This document shows positions 45,150 to 55,005 of a DNA stretch of 55,827 nt, piece by piece (position 1 is the first letter of the stretch; each line of letters opens with the position of its first letter). Both the position numbers and the translations under genes were made by a program. Below the pieces are notes generated by a model that worked only from the letters and a program-made list of their open reading frames with translations, was not told the DNA's origin and made no database searches. Origin of the DNA: Ruegeria arenilitoris (GTDB lineage Bacteria > Pseudomonadota > Alphaproteobacteria > Rhodobacterales > Rhodobacteraceae); NCBI RefSeq assembly GCF_013031355.1, contig NZ_WPZO01000017.1, positions 1 through 55,827 of the forward strand. The letters run 5' to 3'.

Positions 45150-45710
45150 TTACGCGTTGAACGGCATGTTGAACGCTTTCAACAGTGCCTTTGCTTCAGC
45201 GTCGGTTTTCGCTGTGGTGGCAATTACGATGTCCATGCCCCAGACTTCATCGACTTTGTCGAAGTCGATTTCCGGGAACACGATGTGCTCTTTCATGCCC
45301 ATGGCAAAGTTGCCCTGACCATCGAAAGACGGCTTAACACCGCGGAAGTCACGAACGCGCGGCATCGCGATGGTGATCAGACGATCCAGGAATTCGTACA
45401 TCCGGTCACCGCGCAGGGTCACTTTCGCGCCCAGCGGCATGTCTTCACGGACGCGGAAACCCGCGATCGACTTCTTCGCCTTGGTTGCAACGGCCTGTTG
45501 ACCAGCAATTGCAGTCAGATCTTCGACAGCAGCTTTCGCTTTCTTCGAGTCTTTGACCGCCTCAGCACCACAACCGATGTTCAGAACGATTTTTTCCAGC
45601 TTGGGCAGCTGCATGTCGTTCTTGTAGCCGAACTCTTCTTTCAGAGCGGCACGGATGGTTTCAACGTACTGAGCTTTCAGACGCGGGGTGTAGGTTGCGG
45701 AATCAAGCAT
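45150..45710 (-). CDS. rplE: Large ribosomal subunit protein uL5
   Basis: A 186-residue uL5, linking 5S rRNA and P-site tRNA. It carries [40 protein letters not shown], and [20 protein letters not shown] near the end. It overlaps rplX by 8 bases. Confidence 0.98.
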   Translation of the reverse strand: MLDSATYTPRLKAQYVETIRAALKEEFGYKNDMQLPKLEKIVLNIGCGAEAVKDSKKAKAAVEDLTAIAGQQAVATKAKKSIAGFRVREDMPLGAKVTLRGDRMYEFLDRLITIAMPRVRDFRGVKPSFDGQGNFAMGMKEHIVFPEIDFDKVDEVWGMDIVIATTAKTDAEAKALLKAFNMPFNA

Positions 45711-46014
45711 CGATCACGTCCCCTGTGGTCTTGGCGAAACGAACCTTCTTGTCACCTTCCATGCGGAAGCCAACGCGGGTTGCTTTGCCGTTTTTGTCCA
45801 GCAGTGCCAGGTTCGACAGCTCAATGGGGTTTGCCTGAGGCAGGCGACCACCTTGCGAGTTTTGCGACTGACGGGTGTGGCGGATGGCGATGTTGATGCC
45901 ATCGACAACAGCTTTACCGGCTTTCGGGTCAACCGAGGTGATAGTTCCCTCTTTGCCCTTGTCCTTGCCGGCCAGCACGACGACCTTGTCGCCTTTGCGG
46001 AGTTTAGCAGCCAT
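45703..46014 (-). CDS. rplX: Large ribosomal subunit protein uL24
   Basis: A 103-residue uL24 with the KOW motif [20 protein letters not shown] at residues 4-23 and [20 protein letters not shown] later. It starts assembly of the 50S subunit. It follows rplN by 2 bases and overlaps rplE. Confidence 0.97.
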   Translation of the reverse strand: MAAKLRKGDKVVVLAGKDKGKEGTITSVDPKAGKAVVDGINIAIRHTRQSQNSQGGRLPQANPIELSNLALLDKNGKATRVGFRMEGDKKVRFAKTTGDVIDA

Positions 46015-46016
46015 GA

Positions 46017-46385
46017 TTACAGCACCTCCGGAGCCAGCGAGATGATTTTCATGAAGTTCTTGCCGCGCAGTTCACGAACAACGGGGCCAAAGATCCGGGT
46101 ACCTACGGGCTCGTTGTTGTTGTTCAGGATGACGGCGGCGTTGCGATCGAAGCGGATCGCGGTGCCGTCTTCGCGACGGACTTCCTTGGCGGTGCGTACG
46201 ACGACGGCCTTGCGGACGTCACCTTTCTTTACGCGGCCGCGCGGGATGGCTTCCTTCACCGAGACGACAATGATGTCGCCGACGGAGGCGTATTTACGCT
46301 TGGAACCACCCAGGACCTTGATGCACTGAACTCGGCGTGCGCCGGAGTTGTCAGCGACATCCAGATTGGTCTGCATCTGGATCAT
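46017..46385 (-). CDS. rplN: Large ribosomal subunit protein uL14
   Basis: A 122-residue uL14. [40 protein letters not shown], and [20 protein letters not shown] near the end are fully typical. It lies 76 bases after rpsQ. Confidence 0.98.
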   Translation of the reverse strand: MIQMQTNLDVADNSGARRVQCIKVLGGSKRKYASVGDIIVVSVKEAIPRGRVKKGDVRKAVVVRTAKEVRREDGTAIRFDRNAAVILNNNNEPVGTRIFGPVVRELRGKNFMKIISLAPEVL

Positions 46386-46461
46386 GTGGTTTCTCCCGAC
46401 CTGTGGGGGCTGGTCTGGTTAGATCCCCCAGGGTTTCGACAAATGGGAAAATCCCGGAAAC

Positions 46462-46692
46462 TTACGCTTCCAGAACTTCCCAACGTTTCGTCTTCGATTT
46501 CGGCGCGCATTCGATGATGCGTACAGAGTCGCCGACCTTGAAGGCGTTCTTTTCGTCGTGAGCCCGGTATTTCTTGGACTTACGAACGGTTTTGTGCAGC
46601 AGCGGGTGCTTGAAACGGCGCTCGACCAGAACGGTTACGGTCTGTTCGTTTGCGTCGCTTGTTACGGTGCCGGACAGGATACGCTTGGGCAT
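46462..46692 (-). CDS. rpsQ: Small ribosomal subunit protein uS17
   Basis: A 76-residue uS17 with [40 protein letters not shown] and [11 protein letters not shown], an OB-fold 16S rRNA binder. It follows rpmC by 4 bases. Confidence 0.97.
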   Translation of the reverse strand: MPKRILSGTVTSDANEQTVTVLVERRFKHPLLHKTVRKSKKYRAHDEKNAFKVGDSVRIIECAPKSKTKRWEVLEA

Positions 46693-46696
46693 CTGA

Positions 46697-46903
46697 TTAC
46701 TCCTCGGATGCCGCAGCAGCGGCCTTTTCGTTCAGAATGGTTTTAACGCGGGCAGCGTTGCGGCGGGCCGCTTTGATGCCGGCAGTGTTTTCCAGCTGAC
46801 CGGTTGCCTGTTGAAAGCGCAGGTTAAAGCTTTCTTTCTTCAGGTTGGCCAGTTCCTCGCGGAGCTGGTCCGGGGTCTTGTCACGCAGTTCTTGGGCGTT
46901 CAT
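46697..46903 (-). CDS. rpmC: Large ribosomal subunit protein uL29
   Basis: A 68-residue uL29: [54 protein letters not shown]. It opens the third block; its usual upstream neighbour rplP lies almost 2 kb away, behind a terminator. A promoter for the block must lie within 46904-47190. Confidence 0.97.
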   Translation of the reverse strand: MNAQELRDKTPDQLREELANLKKESFNLRFQQATGQLENTAGIKAARRNAARVKTILNEKAAAAASEE

Positions 46904-47190
46904 CGCCTTTTTCCTTTGCTCAAAACACCAGAAGGCCCCCTGACAGGGTCACCTTGGACCTGGTGGATGAATGATAGACATGCGAATCCCCCGACTCGGC
47001 CGGGGGACTTGCAGGATGCCGCCGTATAAGGGTTTAGGGGGTGGGTGGCAAGAGGAAGTTTGGAACACTGGTATGTGCTATTCGCCAAATAGGCGTAAAG
47101 GCGAAAATGCACACCCGATTTCCCCTAAGCTTGCGAACAATCCAACGCCACTGTACCCACACTCTTGATGCTTCTAATCAAAGGTAAGTT

Positions 47191-47511
47191 ATGAAGAGTT
47201 TGTATTGGACCACTGCCCTGGCACTATTCGCCACGTCCACTCAAGCGCAGACGTATGCAGGGAAGGACGTGTGCTCGAGAGCCGTTGCAGAGGATCGCAT
47301 GAACGGGATGTCCATCGACCAGTGCATTTGCGTGGCCGAGATTGCGAAGCAGAACATGTCTCCTGAACTATATGCCTTGTGGACCCAGGCGATGTACCTA
47401 GGTGAATCGCGAGAGCAAGAGATGAATTCTCTGAAGCAATCTCAACGAAAAACCCTTAACCAAATGAAAAAGACGGCTCGGCTATCCAAGAAGCAATGCG
47501 GAGCAAAGTGA
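47191..47511 (+). CDS. Small secreted cysteine-containing protein, unknown function
   Basis: A 106-residue protein I do not recognise. A signal peptide (MKSLYWTTALALFATSTQAQ) with cleavage predicted after TQAQ or close by is followed by a helical domain with four cysteines (DVCSRAV, DQCICVAE, KKQCGAK) that could form two disulfides in the periplasm. AAAGGTAAGTT gives a ribosome-binding site. It is the only plus-strand gene inside the ribosomal cluster, convergent with the TIGR02466 gene. It is more AT-rich than the ribosomal genes. Confidence 0.6.
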   Translation: MKSLYWTTALALFATSTQAQTYAGKDVCSRAVAEDRMNGMSIDQCICVAEIAKQNMSPELYALWTQAMYLGESREQEMNSLKQSQRKTLNQMKKTARLSKKQCGAK

Positions 47512-47620
47512 TAAGCCACCTAAAGTAAAAGGAAGTCCACGAGGTGTGAAACACTCGCGGGCTCTCTTACCTTTCTATCATTGGCGCGAAGCTTTCAGTT
47601 AGCTCGCCCGAGGCAATGCT

Positions 47621-48241
47621 TCACTCCCACTTGTAGTTGAAGCTTACCGAAATCCGTTCTTCCTCGGCCATGTTCATCGGCACCTCGTGGCGCAGCCAGC
47701 TTTCCCACAGCAGGACGTCGCCCACCTGCGGCTTCATATAGATGAACGGCTGCAAATCCCGCCGCCCGCCTTTCAGCCGCGTTGGTGCGGCCATCATGCG
47801 GCCTGAACGCGGATCTTCCAGCTTCAACGCACTCGCCCCTTCAGGCATCGCCACATAGGTCGTGCCCGAGATCACGCTGTGCGGATGCAGGTGGCTGGAG
47901 TGCATGCCGCCTTCGGGCAGGATGTTGATCCACAGGTCCTCGAGCTTCAGCTCGCCCTCACCCAGATCGAACTCAAGATCCTTGGCAAAGGCCGCAACAT
48001 GCTGATCCAGCGCCTTGACCAGATCGGCAAAGATCGGGAACCGCCACGGCAGATCGGTCAGCGAGGCATAACTGGTGTAGCCGGGATAGCCGTTCTCTTC
48101 ACACCATTCCTGCCCGGCCTCATCATCCTCGGCGATGACAAGGCAGGAACTTTCCAGCTCTTCCGCGTCGATCTTCGGATCGAACTCGGACAAAGCTGCG
48201 CGATAAAGACGGGTAACGAAGAGTGATTCAATCTGTGCCAT
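47621..48241 (-). CDS. TIGR02466-family putative 2OG-Fe(II) oxygenase
   Basis: A 206-residue protein of the TIGR02466 group of predicted 2-oxoglutarate/Fe(II) oxygenases. It has IESLFVTRLYRAAL at the start. A histidine-rich turn GGMHSSHLHPHSVISGTTYV (111-130) likely supplies metal ligands, the distal histidine is in SWLRHEVPMN (H185), and R196 in EERISVSFN is the candidate 2OG-binding arginine. Substrate unknown; relatives are frequent in marine bacteria and cyanophages. It lies between the SnoaL-like gene and the secreted protein gene. Confidence 0.8.
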   Translation of the reverse strand: MAQIESLFVTRLYRAALSEFDPKIDAEELESSCLVIAEDDEAGQEWCEENGYPGYTSYASLTDLPWRFPIFADLVKALDQHVAAFAKDLEFDLGEGELKLEDLWINILPEGGMHSSHLHPHSVISGTTYVAMPEGASALKLEDPRSGRMMAAPTRLKGGRRDLQPFIYMKPQVGDVLLWESWLRHEVPMNMAEEERISVSFNYKWE

Positions 48242-48318
48242 AGGCGTCCCTTACCCCAATTGGCAGCAAGGTGCGATAGCCGAAACGGTTCGCGCCTTTG
48301 TCGACGCGATACCAGTAT

Positions 48319-48720
48319 TCACAGATCTATATAGGGAAGCGGATCTGAGTGATGCGCAATCAGTTTCCAGACGCCATCCTCGTTACGATAAATGTTAGTG
48401 CCACGCATCCGAATACTTGAACCATCACCCTGCCCCGTTACCTCGGAGAAATGGTGCACGGTGGCGAGGCTATCCGCCACGAAGACATGCCTTTTGAGAA
48501 CCTTGATCGAACCGCCCAGATGCGCCTGCCCCTGCGCAACCCAATCCTGATCCGTGACTTTCCATCCAACGTGAAACAAACTCGAGGACGGCCCCATGTA
48601 TATGACGTCATCCGCGTGAGACCAAAGCGCCTCCATCGGCCCTATATCACCTTCGAACATCGCATTCAGTGCGGAGAAGAAGCCTTCGTCAATCGATTCA
48701 ATCTCTGATTTGGAAACCAT
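48319..48720 (-). CDS. SnoaL/DUF4440-like (NTF2-fold) protein
   Basis: A 133-residue protein with the cone-like NTF2 fold pattern of SnoaL/DUF4440 proteins: FFSALNAMFEGDIGPMEALW, then HADDVIYMGPSSSLFHVGW, and IYRNEDGVWKLIAHHSDPLP near the end. Such proteins are isomerases or ligand-binding proteins; this one has no clear catalytic set. ATG 48720 with GGGAG seven bases upstream is chosen; a longer frame to 48837 crosses the rplP terminator and is not used. It is read after the rplP terminator. Confidence 0.75.
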   Translation of the reverse strand: MVSKSEIESIDEGFFSALNAMFEGDIGPMEALWSHADDVIYMGPSSSLFHVGWKVTDQDWVAQGQAHLGGSIKVLKRHVFVADSLATVHHFSEVTGQGDGSSIRMRGTNIYRNEDGVWKLIAHHSDPLPYIDL

Positions 48721-48798
48721 TTGGAAACTCCCTGTTTTGAAATCGCTCGCTGAAATGTGCGACAGGGTGAAGAGTAACGCATCTCGTCGGAAAACAAA

Positions 48799-48824
48799 AA
48801 ACCCCGCCGGATGGGCGGGGTTTC
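48799..48824 (-). terminator. Terminator after rplP
   Basis: AAACCCCGCC-GGAT-GGGCGGGGTTT is a perfect 10-bp stem followed in the minus direction by TTTTTTGTTTT. It lies about 20 bases downstream of rplP and ends the second block. Confidence 0.94.
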
Positions 48825-48845
48825 CTAACTTTGTCAAAGACGGGC

Positions 48846-49259
48846 TTACCAGTCTTCGCGGACCACGACGCGGGTCTTGATCGGCAGCTTCATCGCAGCC
48901 AGGCGCAGGGCCTCGCGGGCGATGTCGTCATTGACGCCGTCGATCTCGAACATCACGCGACCAGGCTTGACTTTGCATGCCCAGCGGTCGACCGAACCTT
49001 TACCTTTACCCATACGAACTTCGATCGGCTTTGCAGTGACCGGAGTGTCGGGGAAGATGCGGATCCAGACACGACCCTGACGCTTCATGTGACGCGTCAT
49101 GGCACGACGTGCAGCTTCGATCTGGCGTGCAGTTACACGCTCAGGCTCAAGAGCTTTCAGGCCGTAGGTGCCAAAGTTCAGATCAGAGCCGCCTTTGGCG
49201 AGCCCCTTGATCCGGCCTTTGTGCATCTTGCGGAATTTAGTACGCTTTGGTTGAAGCAT
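48846..49259 (-). CDS. rplP: Large ribosomal subunit protein uL16
   Basis: A 137-residue uL16: [60 protein letters not shown], then [14 protein letters not shown]. It shapes the A-site on the 50S subunit. It is the last gene of block two; the arginine in RMGKGKG is the usual hydroxylation site region for YcfD-type oxygenases. Confidence 0.98.
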   Translation of the reverse strand: MLQPKRTKFRKMHKGRIKGLAKGGSDLNFGTYGLKALEPERVTARQIEAARRAMTRHMKRQGRVWIRIFPDTPVTAKPIEVRMGKGKGSVDRWACKVKPGRVMFEIDGVNDDIAREALRLAAMKLPIKTRVVVREDW

Positions 49260-49271
49260 ATCTTTCCCTCC

Positions 49272-49982
49272 TTAGCGACGACCGCCACCAGCACCACGAG
49301 GTGCAGGGCCGTCCTGGAGTTCCTGTGCTTTACGGTCACGTGCCTGCGGATCGTGCTCCATGATCTCACCTTTGAAGATCCAGACCTTGATCCCGATGAT
49401 CCCGTAGGGGGTCATCGCTTCGGCATGTGCGTAATCGATGTCGGCACGCAGGGTGTGCAGAGGCACGCGGCCTTCGCGGTACCACTCGGTCCGTGCGATT
49501 TCGGCGCCGCCCAGACGACCAGCGACGTTCACCCGGATACCCAGGGCGCCCATGCGCATGGCGTTCTGAACCGACCGCTTCATCGCGCGGCGGAACGAGA
49601 CGCGGCGCTCCAGCTGCTGAGCGATGGACTCGGCAACCAGCTGCGCGTCAAGCTCGGGCTTGCGCACTTCGACGATGTTCAGGTGCAGTTCGCTGTCGGT
49701 CATACGAGCAAGCTTTTTGCGCAGAACTTCGATGTCTGCACCTTTCTTGCCGATGATGACACCGGGACGTGCAGTGTGGATCGTGACGCGGCACTTCTTG
49801 TGCGGACGTTCGATGATCACACGGGCAACACCGGCCTGCTTGCACTCTTTGTTGATGAACTCACGGATCTTGAGGTCTTCCAGCAGAAGATCACCGTAGT
49901 CCTTGGTGTCGGCGTACCAGCGGCTATCCCAGGTGCGGTTGACCTGCAGGCGCATGCCGATCGGATTTACTTTATGACCCAT
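49272..49982 (-). CDS. rpsC: Small ribosomal subunit protein uS3
   Basis: A 236-residue uS3. [20 protein letters not shown], the KH domain with [20 protein letters not shown], and [20 protein letters not shown] are typical. The C-terminal tail is Arg/Gly-rich. Its ATG overlaps the rplV stop by one base (TAATG). Confidence 0.98.
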   Translation of the reverse strand: MGHKVNPIGMRLQVNRTWDSRWYADTKDYGDLLLEDLKIREFINKECKQAGVARVIIERPHKKCRVTIHTARPGVIIGKKGADIEVLRKKLARMTDSELHLNIVEVRKPELDAQLVAESIAQQLERRVSFRRAMKRSVQNAMRMGALGIRVNVAGRLGGAEIARTEWYREGRVPLHTLRADIDYAHAEAMTPYGIIGIKVWIFKGEIMEHDPQARDRKAQELQDGPAPRGAGGGRR

Positions 49983-50362
49983 TAGGCTTGCTCCTCAACT
50001 TGACGCACCTTGATGGTGATCTCCGAGAACGGCTTCATGATCTTGCCGAAACGGCCACGGGCACGCGGACGACCGCGCTTCATGACCAGGTTCTTGCCAA
50101 CCCATGCTTCGGCGACGATCAGCTCGTCAACGTCCAGGTTGTGGTTGTTTTCGGCATTCGCGATTGCGGACTGCAGGCACTTCTTGACGTCCTGCGCGAC
50201 ACGCTTGTTCGAGAAAGTCAGGTCGGTCAGAGCCTTCTCAACTTTCTTGCCGCGGATCATTTGCGCAACCAGGTTCAGTTTCTGCGGGCTGGTGCGAAGC
50301 ATGCGGGTTTTCGCCATTGCTTCGTTTTCAGCCACGCGGCGGGGGTTCTTTTCCTTGCCCAT
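49982..50362 (-). CDS. rplV: Large ribosomal subunit protein uL22
   Basis: A 126-residue uL22 lining the peptide exit tunnel: [40 protein letters not shown], then [20 protein letters not shown]. Overlaps rpsC by one base. Confidence 0.98.
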   Translation of the reverse strand: MGKEKNPRRVAENEAMAKTRMLRTSPQKLNLVAQMIRGKKVEKALTDLTFSNKRVAQDVKKCLQSAIANAENNHNLDVDELIVAEAWVGKNLVMKRGRPRARGRFGKIMKPFSEITIKVRQVEEQA

Positions 50363-50365
50363 GAC

Positions 50366-50644
50366 TTACTTCCGCTTCGCTTTTTTGTCTGCGGCGTGGC
50401 CATAATAGGTACGGGTCGGCGAGTATTCACCGAACTTCTGACCGATCATGTCTTCCGAGACGTTTACGGGAATGTGCTTCTGGCCGTTGTACACACCAAA
50501 GGTCAGACCCACGAACTGGGGCAGAATGGTGGAACGACGCGACCAGATTTTGATGACTTCGTTGCGGCCCGACTCGCGCGCTGCTTCGGCTTTTTTCAGC
50601 ACGTAAGCATCGACGAAAGGACCCTTCCAAACAGAGCGAGACAT
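50366..50644 (-). CDS. rpsS: Small ribosomal subunit protein uS19
   Basis: A 92-residue uS19: [60 protein letters not shown]. It forms the 30S head with uS13. It follows rplB by 3 bases. Confidence 0.98.
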   Translation of the reverse strand: MSRSVWKGPFVDAYVLKKAEAARESGRNEVIKIWSRRSTILPQFVGLTFGVYNGQKHIPVNVSEDMIGQKFGEYSPTRTYYGHAADKKAKRK

Positions 50645-50647
50645 GGA

Positions 50648-51490
50648 TTAACGTCCCTTCTTCTTGGCGTGCCGCGAGCGGATGATCAGCTTCTGGGACG
50701 CTTTGTTCTTGTTGCGGGTACGCTTACCCTTGGTGTCCTTACCCCACGGTGTAACCGGCGTACGGCCACCCGAGGTACGACCTTCACCACCACCGTGCGG
50801 GTGATCGATCGGGTTCATTGCAACACCACGAACCGACGGACGCACGCCTTTGTGGCGCATACGACCGGCTTTACCGAGGTTCTGGTTCGAGTTGTCGGGG
50901 TTGGACACGGCACCAACGGTGGCCATGCATTCCTGACGGACCATGCGCAGCTCGCCCGAGCTCAGACGGATCTGAGCGTAGCCGCCATCGCGACCAACGA
51001 ACTGAGCGTAAGTACCGGCCGCACGTGCGATCTGACCACCTTTGCCAGGCTTCATCTCGATGTTGTGGACGATGGTACCAATGGGCATGCCCGAGAACGG
51101 CATTGCGTTGCCCGGCTTGATGTCGGCCTTGGCGGATGCCACGACTTTGTCACCAACAGCCAGACGCTGCGGAGCCAGGATATATGCCTGCTCGCCGTCT
51201 TCGTATTTTACCAGTGCGATGAATGCGGTCCGGTTCGGGTCGTATTCGATCCGCTCGACGGTTGCCGCGACATCAAATTTGTTCCGTTTGAAGTCAACGA
51301 TCCGGTAGAGACGCTTTGCGCCACCGCCGCGGCGGCGTGAAGTGATCCGTCCGGTGTTGTTCCGGCCGCCCGATTTGGTCAAACCCTCAGTGAGAGACTT
51401 GACCGGACGTCCTTTCCAAAGCTCCGAACGGTCGATCAGCACCAGCCCGCGCTGGCCCGGCGTCGTCGGCTTGTACGACTTAAGTGCCAT
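50648..51490 (-). CDS. rplB: Large ribosomal subunit protein uL2
   Basis: A 280-residue uL2 needed for peptidyl transfer and subunit joining. [40 protein letters not shown], and [20 protein letters not shown] (with the essential histidine) are intact. ATG 51490 fits the family; an upstream in-frame start at 51559 would add unrelated leader sequence. It opens block two behind the DUF2971 gene, so it needs its own promoter in 51491-51740. Confidence 0.98.
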   Translation of the reverse strand: MALKSYKPTTPGQRGLVLIDRSELWKGRPVKSLTEGLTKSGGRNNTGRITSRRRGGGAKRLYRIVDFKRNKFDVAATVERIEYDPNRTAFIALVKYEDGEQAYILAPQRLAVGDKVVASAKADIKPGNAMPFSGMPIGTIVHNIEMKPGKGGQIARAAGTYAQFVGRDGGYAQIRLSSGELRMVRQECMATVGAVSNPDNSNQNLGKAGRMRHKGVRPSVRGVAMNPIDHPHGGGEGRTSGGRTPVTPWGKDTKGKRTRNKNKASQKLIIRSRHAKKKGR

Positions 51491-51740
51491 GCTTTCTGTC
51501 TTCCGTTTAGCAAGTGCAGGGGGTTTCCCTGCTATGTGATAGGCCCCCGTAGGTGCCAAGGGTATAGGGCCCCGAAGGTCCCCGGTTACAAATATCAGAG
51601 GCCCCGGAACGAATCCGAGGCCGCAAGATTGGGAGCATGTAACAGGGTTGGGGGTGGGTGTCTATAGCTTATGGCTCAAGATTTTCGACCGGTGCAAACT
51701 ACAGTTGAAGTTAAACACGATCAACATTCCCTTGGCGGAG

Positions 51741-52670
51741 CTAAAACAACGGGTTGATTTCATGGAAGTCAAAGAATGACCCGTAGGCGGGCGACACGCT
51801 CGCATCAAGGCCAAGCTCTTTGAGTAGAGCCATTTGTATGTCACGCTTCCACGGCGGGCAACGACCGTCAATCCAGACCTCCTCAATGATCTTAGGATCA
51901 ACTGGCACAAAGATGTTTTCACCGACATCTTCCCTCCGTAAAGGGCGGATGTGCGTGTCAAACAACTCAAAGAACTTATCCTCTTTGCACTCTTCGTAAG
52001 ACCTGTCATTTCGTGTCACCCCACACAACACAAATCGATGTTCTTCTTCGTGTTGATAAGCCCGGTCCTTTAAGAACGGGAGCCTGAGAAGATCCAAGGC
52101 GCGCTCTTTGGAAAACTCTTGATAGACCTCTGTCGCAGCATCTTGATCGCCAAGGTTCGCATCGAAATCCCTACTGAACTTCTGGTAACGAAGCCGAATA
52201 CGTCCTAGCTCGTCGGAAAACTGCACATAGTCACAGCTTGACGACTTCAGAGGGTAAAACAGCGCTCGACCGTCGCTAGCTTCTGCGCCATGTGCCAACG
52301 CAAAGGAACGCTCGTGACAATAGTCCCCTAAAATTGCTTCAAGGGCGCTCTTTCTCACTCCAATTTGGATTGCGTCAGAATTGCGTGAGTAGAGCTCCCA
52401 AATCGCTATATTATCCCGGCTCTTCGTCCATGAAGAAATAAAGTACTGCTCCTTCAAGCGACTGTGGTAAGATCGGAGGTCTTCAAACGCCTTGCGATTT
52501 AAGTGATGGAATGACGGCTCTTCTAGCACGCCTAGGAACACTCCTATTAGCTCGTTCGTGTCCGAAAATCTCGAAGCGTTAGAAATCCGCAGGTTTTTCT
52601 TCGCTCCAAGGTCAACGACCTCAAAGAAGTCCATGACTCTATACAAAATTGGGTCTTCAACTTTGCTCAT
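51741..52670 (-). CDS. DUF2971-like protein inserted between rplW and rplB
   Basis: A 309-residue protein resembling DUF2971. ISNASRFSDTNELIGVF is followed by QYFISSWTKSRDNIAIWELY (the family's F/ISSWT...D-N-x-x-W-x-x-Y core), then SDAIQIGVR, and later DRAYQHEEEHRFVLCG (the W/Y-x-x-E-x-E-x-R block). Function of the family is unknown. The ATG at 52670, preceded by AGGTG, is chosen over the in-frame GTG at 52679. Base composition is clearly more AT-rich than the ribosomal genes on either side, and it lies behind the rplW terminator, so it is probably a recent insertion with its own promoter. Confidence 0.8.
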   Translation of the reverse strand: MSKVEDPILYRVMDFFEVVDLGAKKNLRISNASRFSDTNELIGVFLGVLEEPSFHHLNRKAFEDLRSYHSRLKEQYFISSWTKSRDNIAIWELYSRNSDAIQIGVRKSALEAILGDYCHERSFALAHGAEASDGRALFYPLKSSSCDYVQFSDELGRIRLRYQKFSRDFDANLGDQDAATEVYQEFSKERALDLLRLPFLKDRAYQHEEEHRFVLCGVTRNDRSYEECKEDKFFELFDTHIRPLRREDVGENIFVPVDPKIIEEVWIDGRCPPWKRDIQMALLKELGLDASVSPAYGSFFDFHEINPLF

Positions 52671-52760
52671 TTTCAGCACCTAATAATTTGGTTGGGCGGA
52701 AGTCATTAACCTTCCGAAGTAATAAATAGAGATTTCACTGCAGCAGGCACCACGTAAAAA

Positions 52761-52785
52761 AAACCCCCGCTTTCGCGGGGGCCTT
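52761..52785 (-). terminator. Terminator after rplW
   Basis: CCCCCGC-TTTC-GCGGGGG is a perfect 7-bp GC stem, flanked to give TTTTTTTT in the minus direction (plus-strand a-tract 52756-52763). It lies 26 bases downstream of rplW, so rpsJ-rplC-rplD-rplW is a separate unit from rplB onward. Confidence 0.93.
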
Positions 52786-52810
52786 TATCTCTCTCCAAAG
52801 ACGGGTTCGA

Positions 52811-53107
52811 TCAGAGACCGGTGGACACGTCGATGGTGTTACCCTCTTCCAGGGTCACATATGCTTTTTTGACGTCTTTCCGACGGCCCAGCTGGCCGCG
52901 GAACCGCTTGACCTTGCCTTTGGTCACGGTGGTGTTCACCGCTTTGACCTTCACACCAAACAGCGCCTCAACGGCCTCTTTGATCTGCGGCTTGTTGCTG
53001 TCGATCGCCACTTCAAAGACAACCGCGCCGTTTTCGGACGCCATGGTCGACTTTTCAGTGATGATCGGCTTGCGGATCACGTCGTAGTGTTCTGCCTTCG
53101 CGCTCAT
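52811..53107 (-). CDS. rplW: Large ribosomal subunit protein uL23
   Basis: A 98-residue uL23: [60 protein letters not shown]. It sits at the tunnel exit and docks SRP and trigger factor. It overlaps rplD by four bases. Confidence 0.98.
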   Translation of the reverse strand: MSAKAEHYDVIRKPIITEKSTMASENGAVVFEVAIDSNKPQIKEAVEALFGVKVKAVNTTVTKGKVKRFRGQLGRRKDVKKAYVTLEEGNTIDVSTGL

Positions 53108-53721
53108 TTCAGACGAGCCTCCAGTGCTTCGACAGCCGCTTTGGTGAGCACCAGGGTGTCACGCTTGAGGATGTCATAAACGTTTGCACCCATCGACGGC
53201 AGGATATCCAGACCTTCGATGTTGCGCGACGCCTTCAGGAAACCTTCGTTCACGGTCGCGCCGTCGATGACCAGAGCGCGTTTCCAGCCCAGGTTTGCAA
53301 CCTGTTTGGCCAGAGCGGCGGTCTTGCCTTCGGCTTCGGCGTTCTCGATCACAACCAGTTCACCTGCCTTGGCTTTGGCCGACAGAGCGTGGCGCAGGCC
53401 AAGCTTGCGGAACTTCTTCGGCAGGTCGTGGCCGTGCGAACGAGGGGTCGGGCCCTTGTAGATACCACCCTTGCGGAAGATCGGCGCGTTACGGTCACCA
53501 TGGCGTGCGCCACCGGTGCCCTTCTGGCGATAGATCTTCTTGGTCGAGTAGCTGGTTTCCGAGCGGGTCTTCACCTTGTGGGTGCCGGCCTGCGCGTTGT
53601 TGCGCTGCCAACGGACCACACGGTGCAGGATGTCCGCACGCGGCTCGAGACCGAACAGATCGGCGTTCAGCTCGATGTCGCCGGCTTTGCCGCCGTCCAG
53701 TTTGATTACATCAAGTTTCAT
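53104..53721 (-). CDS. rplD: Large ribosomal subunit protein uL4
   Basis: A 205-residue uL4: [59 protein letters not shown], and [20 protein letters not shown]. The extended loop reaches into the exit tunnel. In E. coli it represses the S10 operon through its leader; no such leader was identified here. Overlaps rplC and rplW by four bases each. Confidence 0.98.
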   Translation of the reverse strand: MKLDVIKLDGGKAGDIELNADLFGLEPRADILHRVVRWQRNNAQAGTHKVKTRSETSYSTKKIYRQKGTGGARHGDRNAPIFRKGGIYKGPTPRSHGHDLPKKFRKLGLRHALSAKAKAGELVVIENAEAEGKTAALAKQVANLGWKRALVIDGATVNEGFLKASRNIEGLDILPSMGANVYDILKRDTLVLTKAAVEALEARLK

Positions 53722-54443
53722 GCTTCACCACCTTCCGCGGGAGCTTCTTCCGCAGGTGCTTCGGTTGCAGCCGATTTCACAGCAGCCGGGAAAGGCAGGC
53801 CTTCCGGTGCTTTCTTCTTCACGGCGTCCTTGACGGTGACCCAGCCCGATTTCGGTCCGGGAACGGCGCCTTTGATGAAGACCAGATTCCGGTCGGCGTC
53901 GGTTTTGACGACTTCCAGGTTCTGGGTGGTGACACGGGCAGCACCCATGTGACCGGCCATCTTCTTGCCTTTGAAAACCTTGCCCGGATCCTGACACTGA
54001 CCGGTCGAACCGTGCGAACGGTGGCTGATCGAAACACCGTGCGAAGCGCGCAGACCACCAAAGTTGTGGCGCTTCATTGCACCGGCAAAGCCTTTACCGA
54101 TCGAGGTACCCGAAACGTCAACTTTCTGACCTTCCAGGAAGTGTTCTGCCGAAATCTCGGCGCCCACATCAATCAGGCCATCTTCGGAGACGCGGAACTC
54201 GGCCAGCTTACGCTTGGGCTCGACCTTGGCAGCGGCGTAGTGACCGCGCATGGCTTTCGAGGTGCGTTTTGCCTTGGCAGCACCGGCGCCCAGCTGAACG
54301 GCGGTGTAGCCGTCTTTATCAGCGGTACGCTGTGCAACAACCTGCAGGTTGTCCAGGTGAAGAACGGTCACAGGGATCTGCTTGCCGTCTTCCATGAACA
54401 GGCGGGTCATGCCGACTTTTTTTGCGATAATACCAGAGCGCAT
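53718..54443 (-). CDS. rplC: Large ribosomal subunit protein uL3
   Basis: A 241-residue uL3: [60 protein letters not shown], and [20 protein letters not shown] near the peptidyl transferase centre, including the Gln that is methylated by PrmB. A C-terminal extension ending in [14 protein letters not shown] is rich in Ala/Glu. It follows rpsJ by 18 bases. Confidence 0.98.
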   Translation of the reverse strand: MRSGIIAKKVGMTRLFMEDGKQIPVTVLHLDNLQVVAQRTADKDGYTAVQLGAGAAKAKRTSKAMRGHYAAAKVEPKRKLAEFRVSEDGLIDVGAEISAEHFLEGQKVDVSGTSIGKGFAGAMKRHNFGGLRASHGVSISHRSHGSTGQCQDPGKVFKGKKMAGHMGAARVTTQNLEVVKTDADRNLVFIKGAVPGPKSGWVTVKDAVKKKAPEGLPFPAAVKSAATEAPAEEAPAEGGEA

Positions 54444-54461
54444 AATCTATACCCTCCGATC

Positions 54462-54776
54462 TTACGACTGCAGCTTGATCTCGACGTCCACACCAGCAGC
54501 GAGGTCGAGCTTCATCAGCGCGTCAACGGTCTGGGGGGTCGGATCAACGATGTCGAGCAGACGCTTGTGCGTACGGATCTCGAACTGGTCGCGGGATTTC
54601 TTGTCAACGTGAGGGCCACGGAGAACCGTGAACTTCTCAATCTTGTTCGGCAGCGGGATCGGGCCGCGCACGTTCGCGCCGGTCCGCTTGGCAGTGTTGA
54701 CGATCTCTTGCGTGCTGGCATCCAGAACGCGATAGTCAAATGCCTTCAGCCGAATACGGATGTTTTGGCTTTGCAT
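54462..54776 (-). CDS. rpsJ: Small ribosomal subunit protein uS10
   Basis: A 104-residue uS10: [60 protein letters not shown]. It also acts as NusE in transcription antitermination. First gene of the S10 block. An AAAGG ribosome-binding site lies about 10 bases upstream of the ATG. Confidence 0.98.
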   Translation of the reverse strand: MQSQNIRIRLKAFDYRVLDASTQEIVNTAKRTGANVRGPIPLPNKIEKFTVLRGPHVDKKSRDQFEIRTHKRLLDIVDPTPQTVDALMKLDLAAGVDVEIKLQS

Positions 54777-54848
54777 ATTAACAGCCTTTTATCAGGCGTT
54801 GAGGTTGAGAGGAGGACAGACGCGCATCGCCAACCCTCTTCGAACCCA

Positions 54849-54872
54849 AAAGGCGGGAATCACCCCGCCTTG
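54849..54872. terminator. Hairpin in the rpsJ leader
   Basis: AAGGCGGG-AATCA-CCCCGCCTT (8-bp stem with one bulge) lies about 75 bases upstream of rpsJ and is followed in the minus direction by TTTGGG. It could terminate transcripts coming from the upstream secreted-protein gene or act as a leader stem for the S10 block. The weak T-tract leaves this open. Confidence 0.45.
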
Positions 54873-55005
54873 ACGTTCTTATTGAGAACTCGCGCGTATT
54901 AGTGGTGTTGGTGGGGTTTGGCAAGGGGGAAATGGAGTGCCGGGCCAGAGTTGCCGCTTGGCTGATCCACGCAAATTACACCTGTGTCAATAAAACGGAA
55001 GCGTC

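Noticed and set aside
49988..51340. 450-codon plus-strand frame opposite rplV, rpsS and rplB
   Set aside because: Antisense to highly conserved ribosomal genes, which produce long open reverse frames through codon bias.
54777..54900. E. coli-type S10 leader bound by uL4
   Set aside because: Only one short hairpin is present; the multi-stem leader needed for uL4 control is not recognisable.
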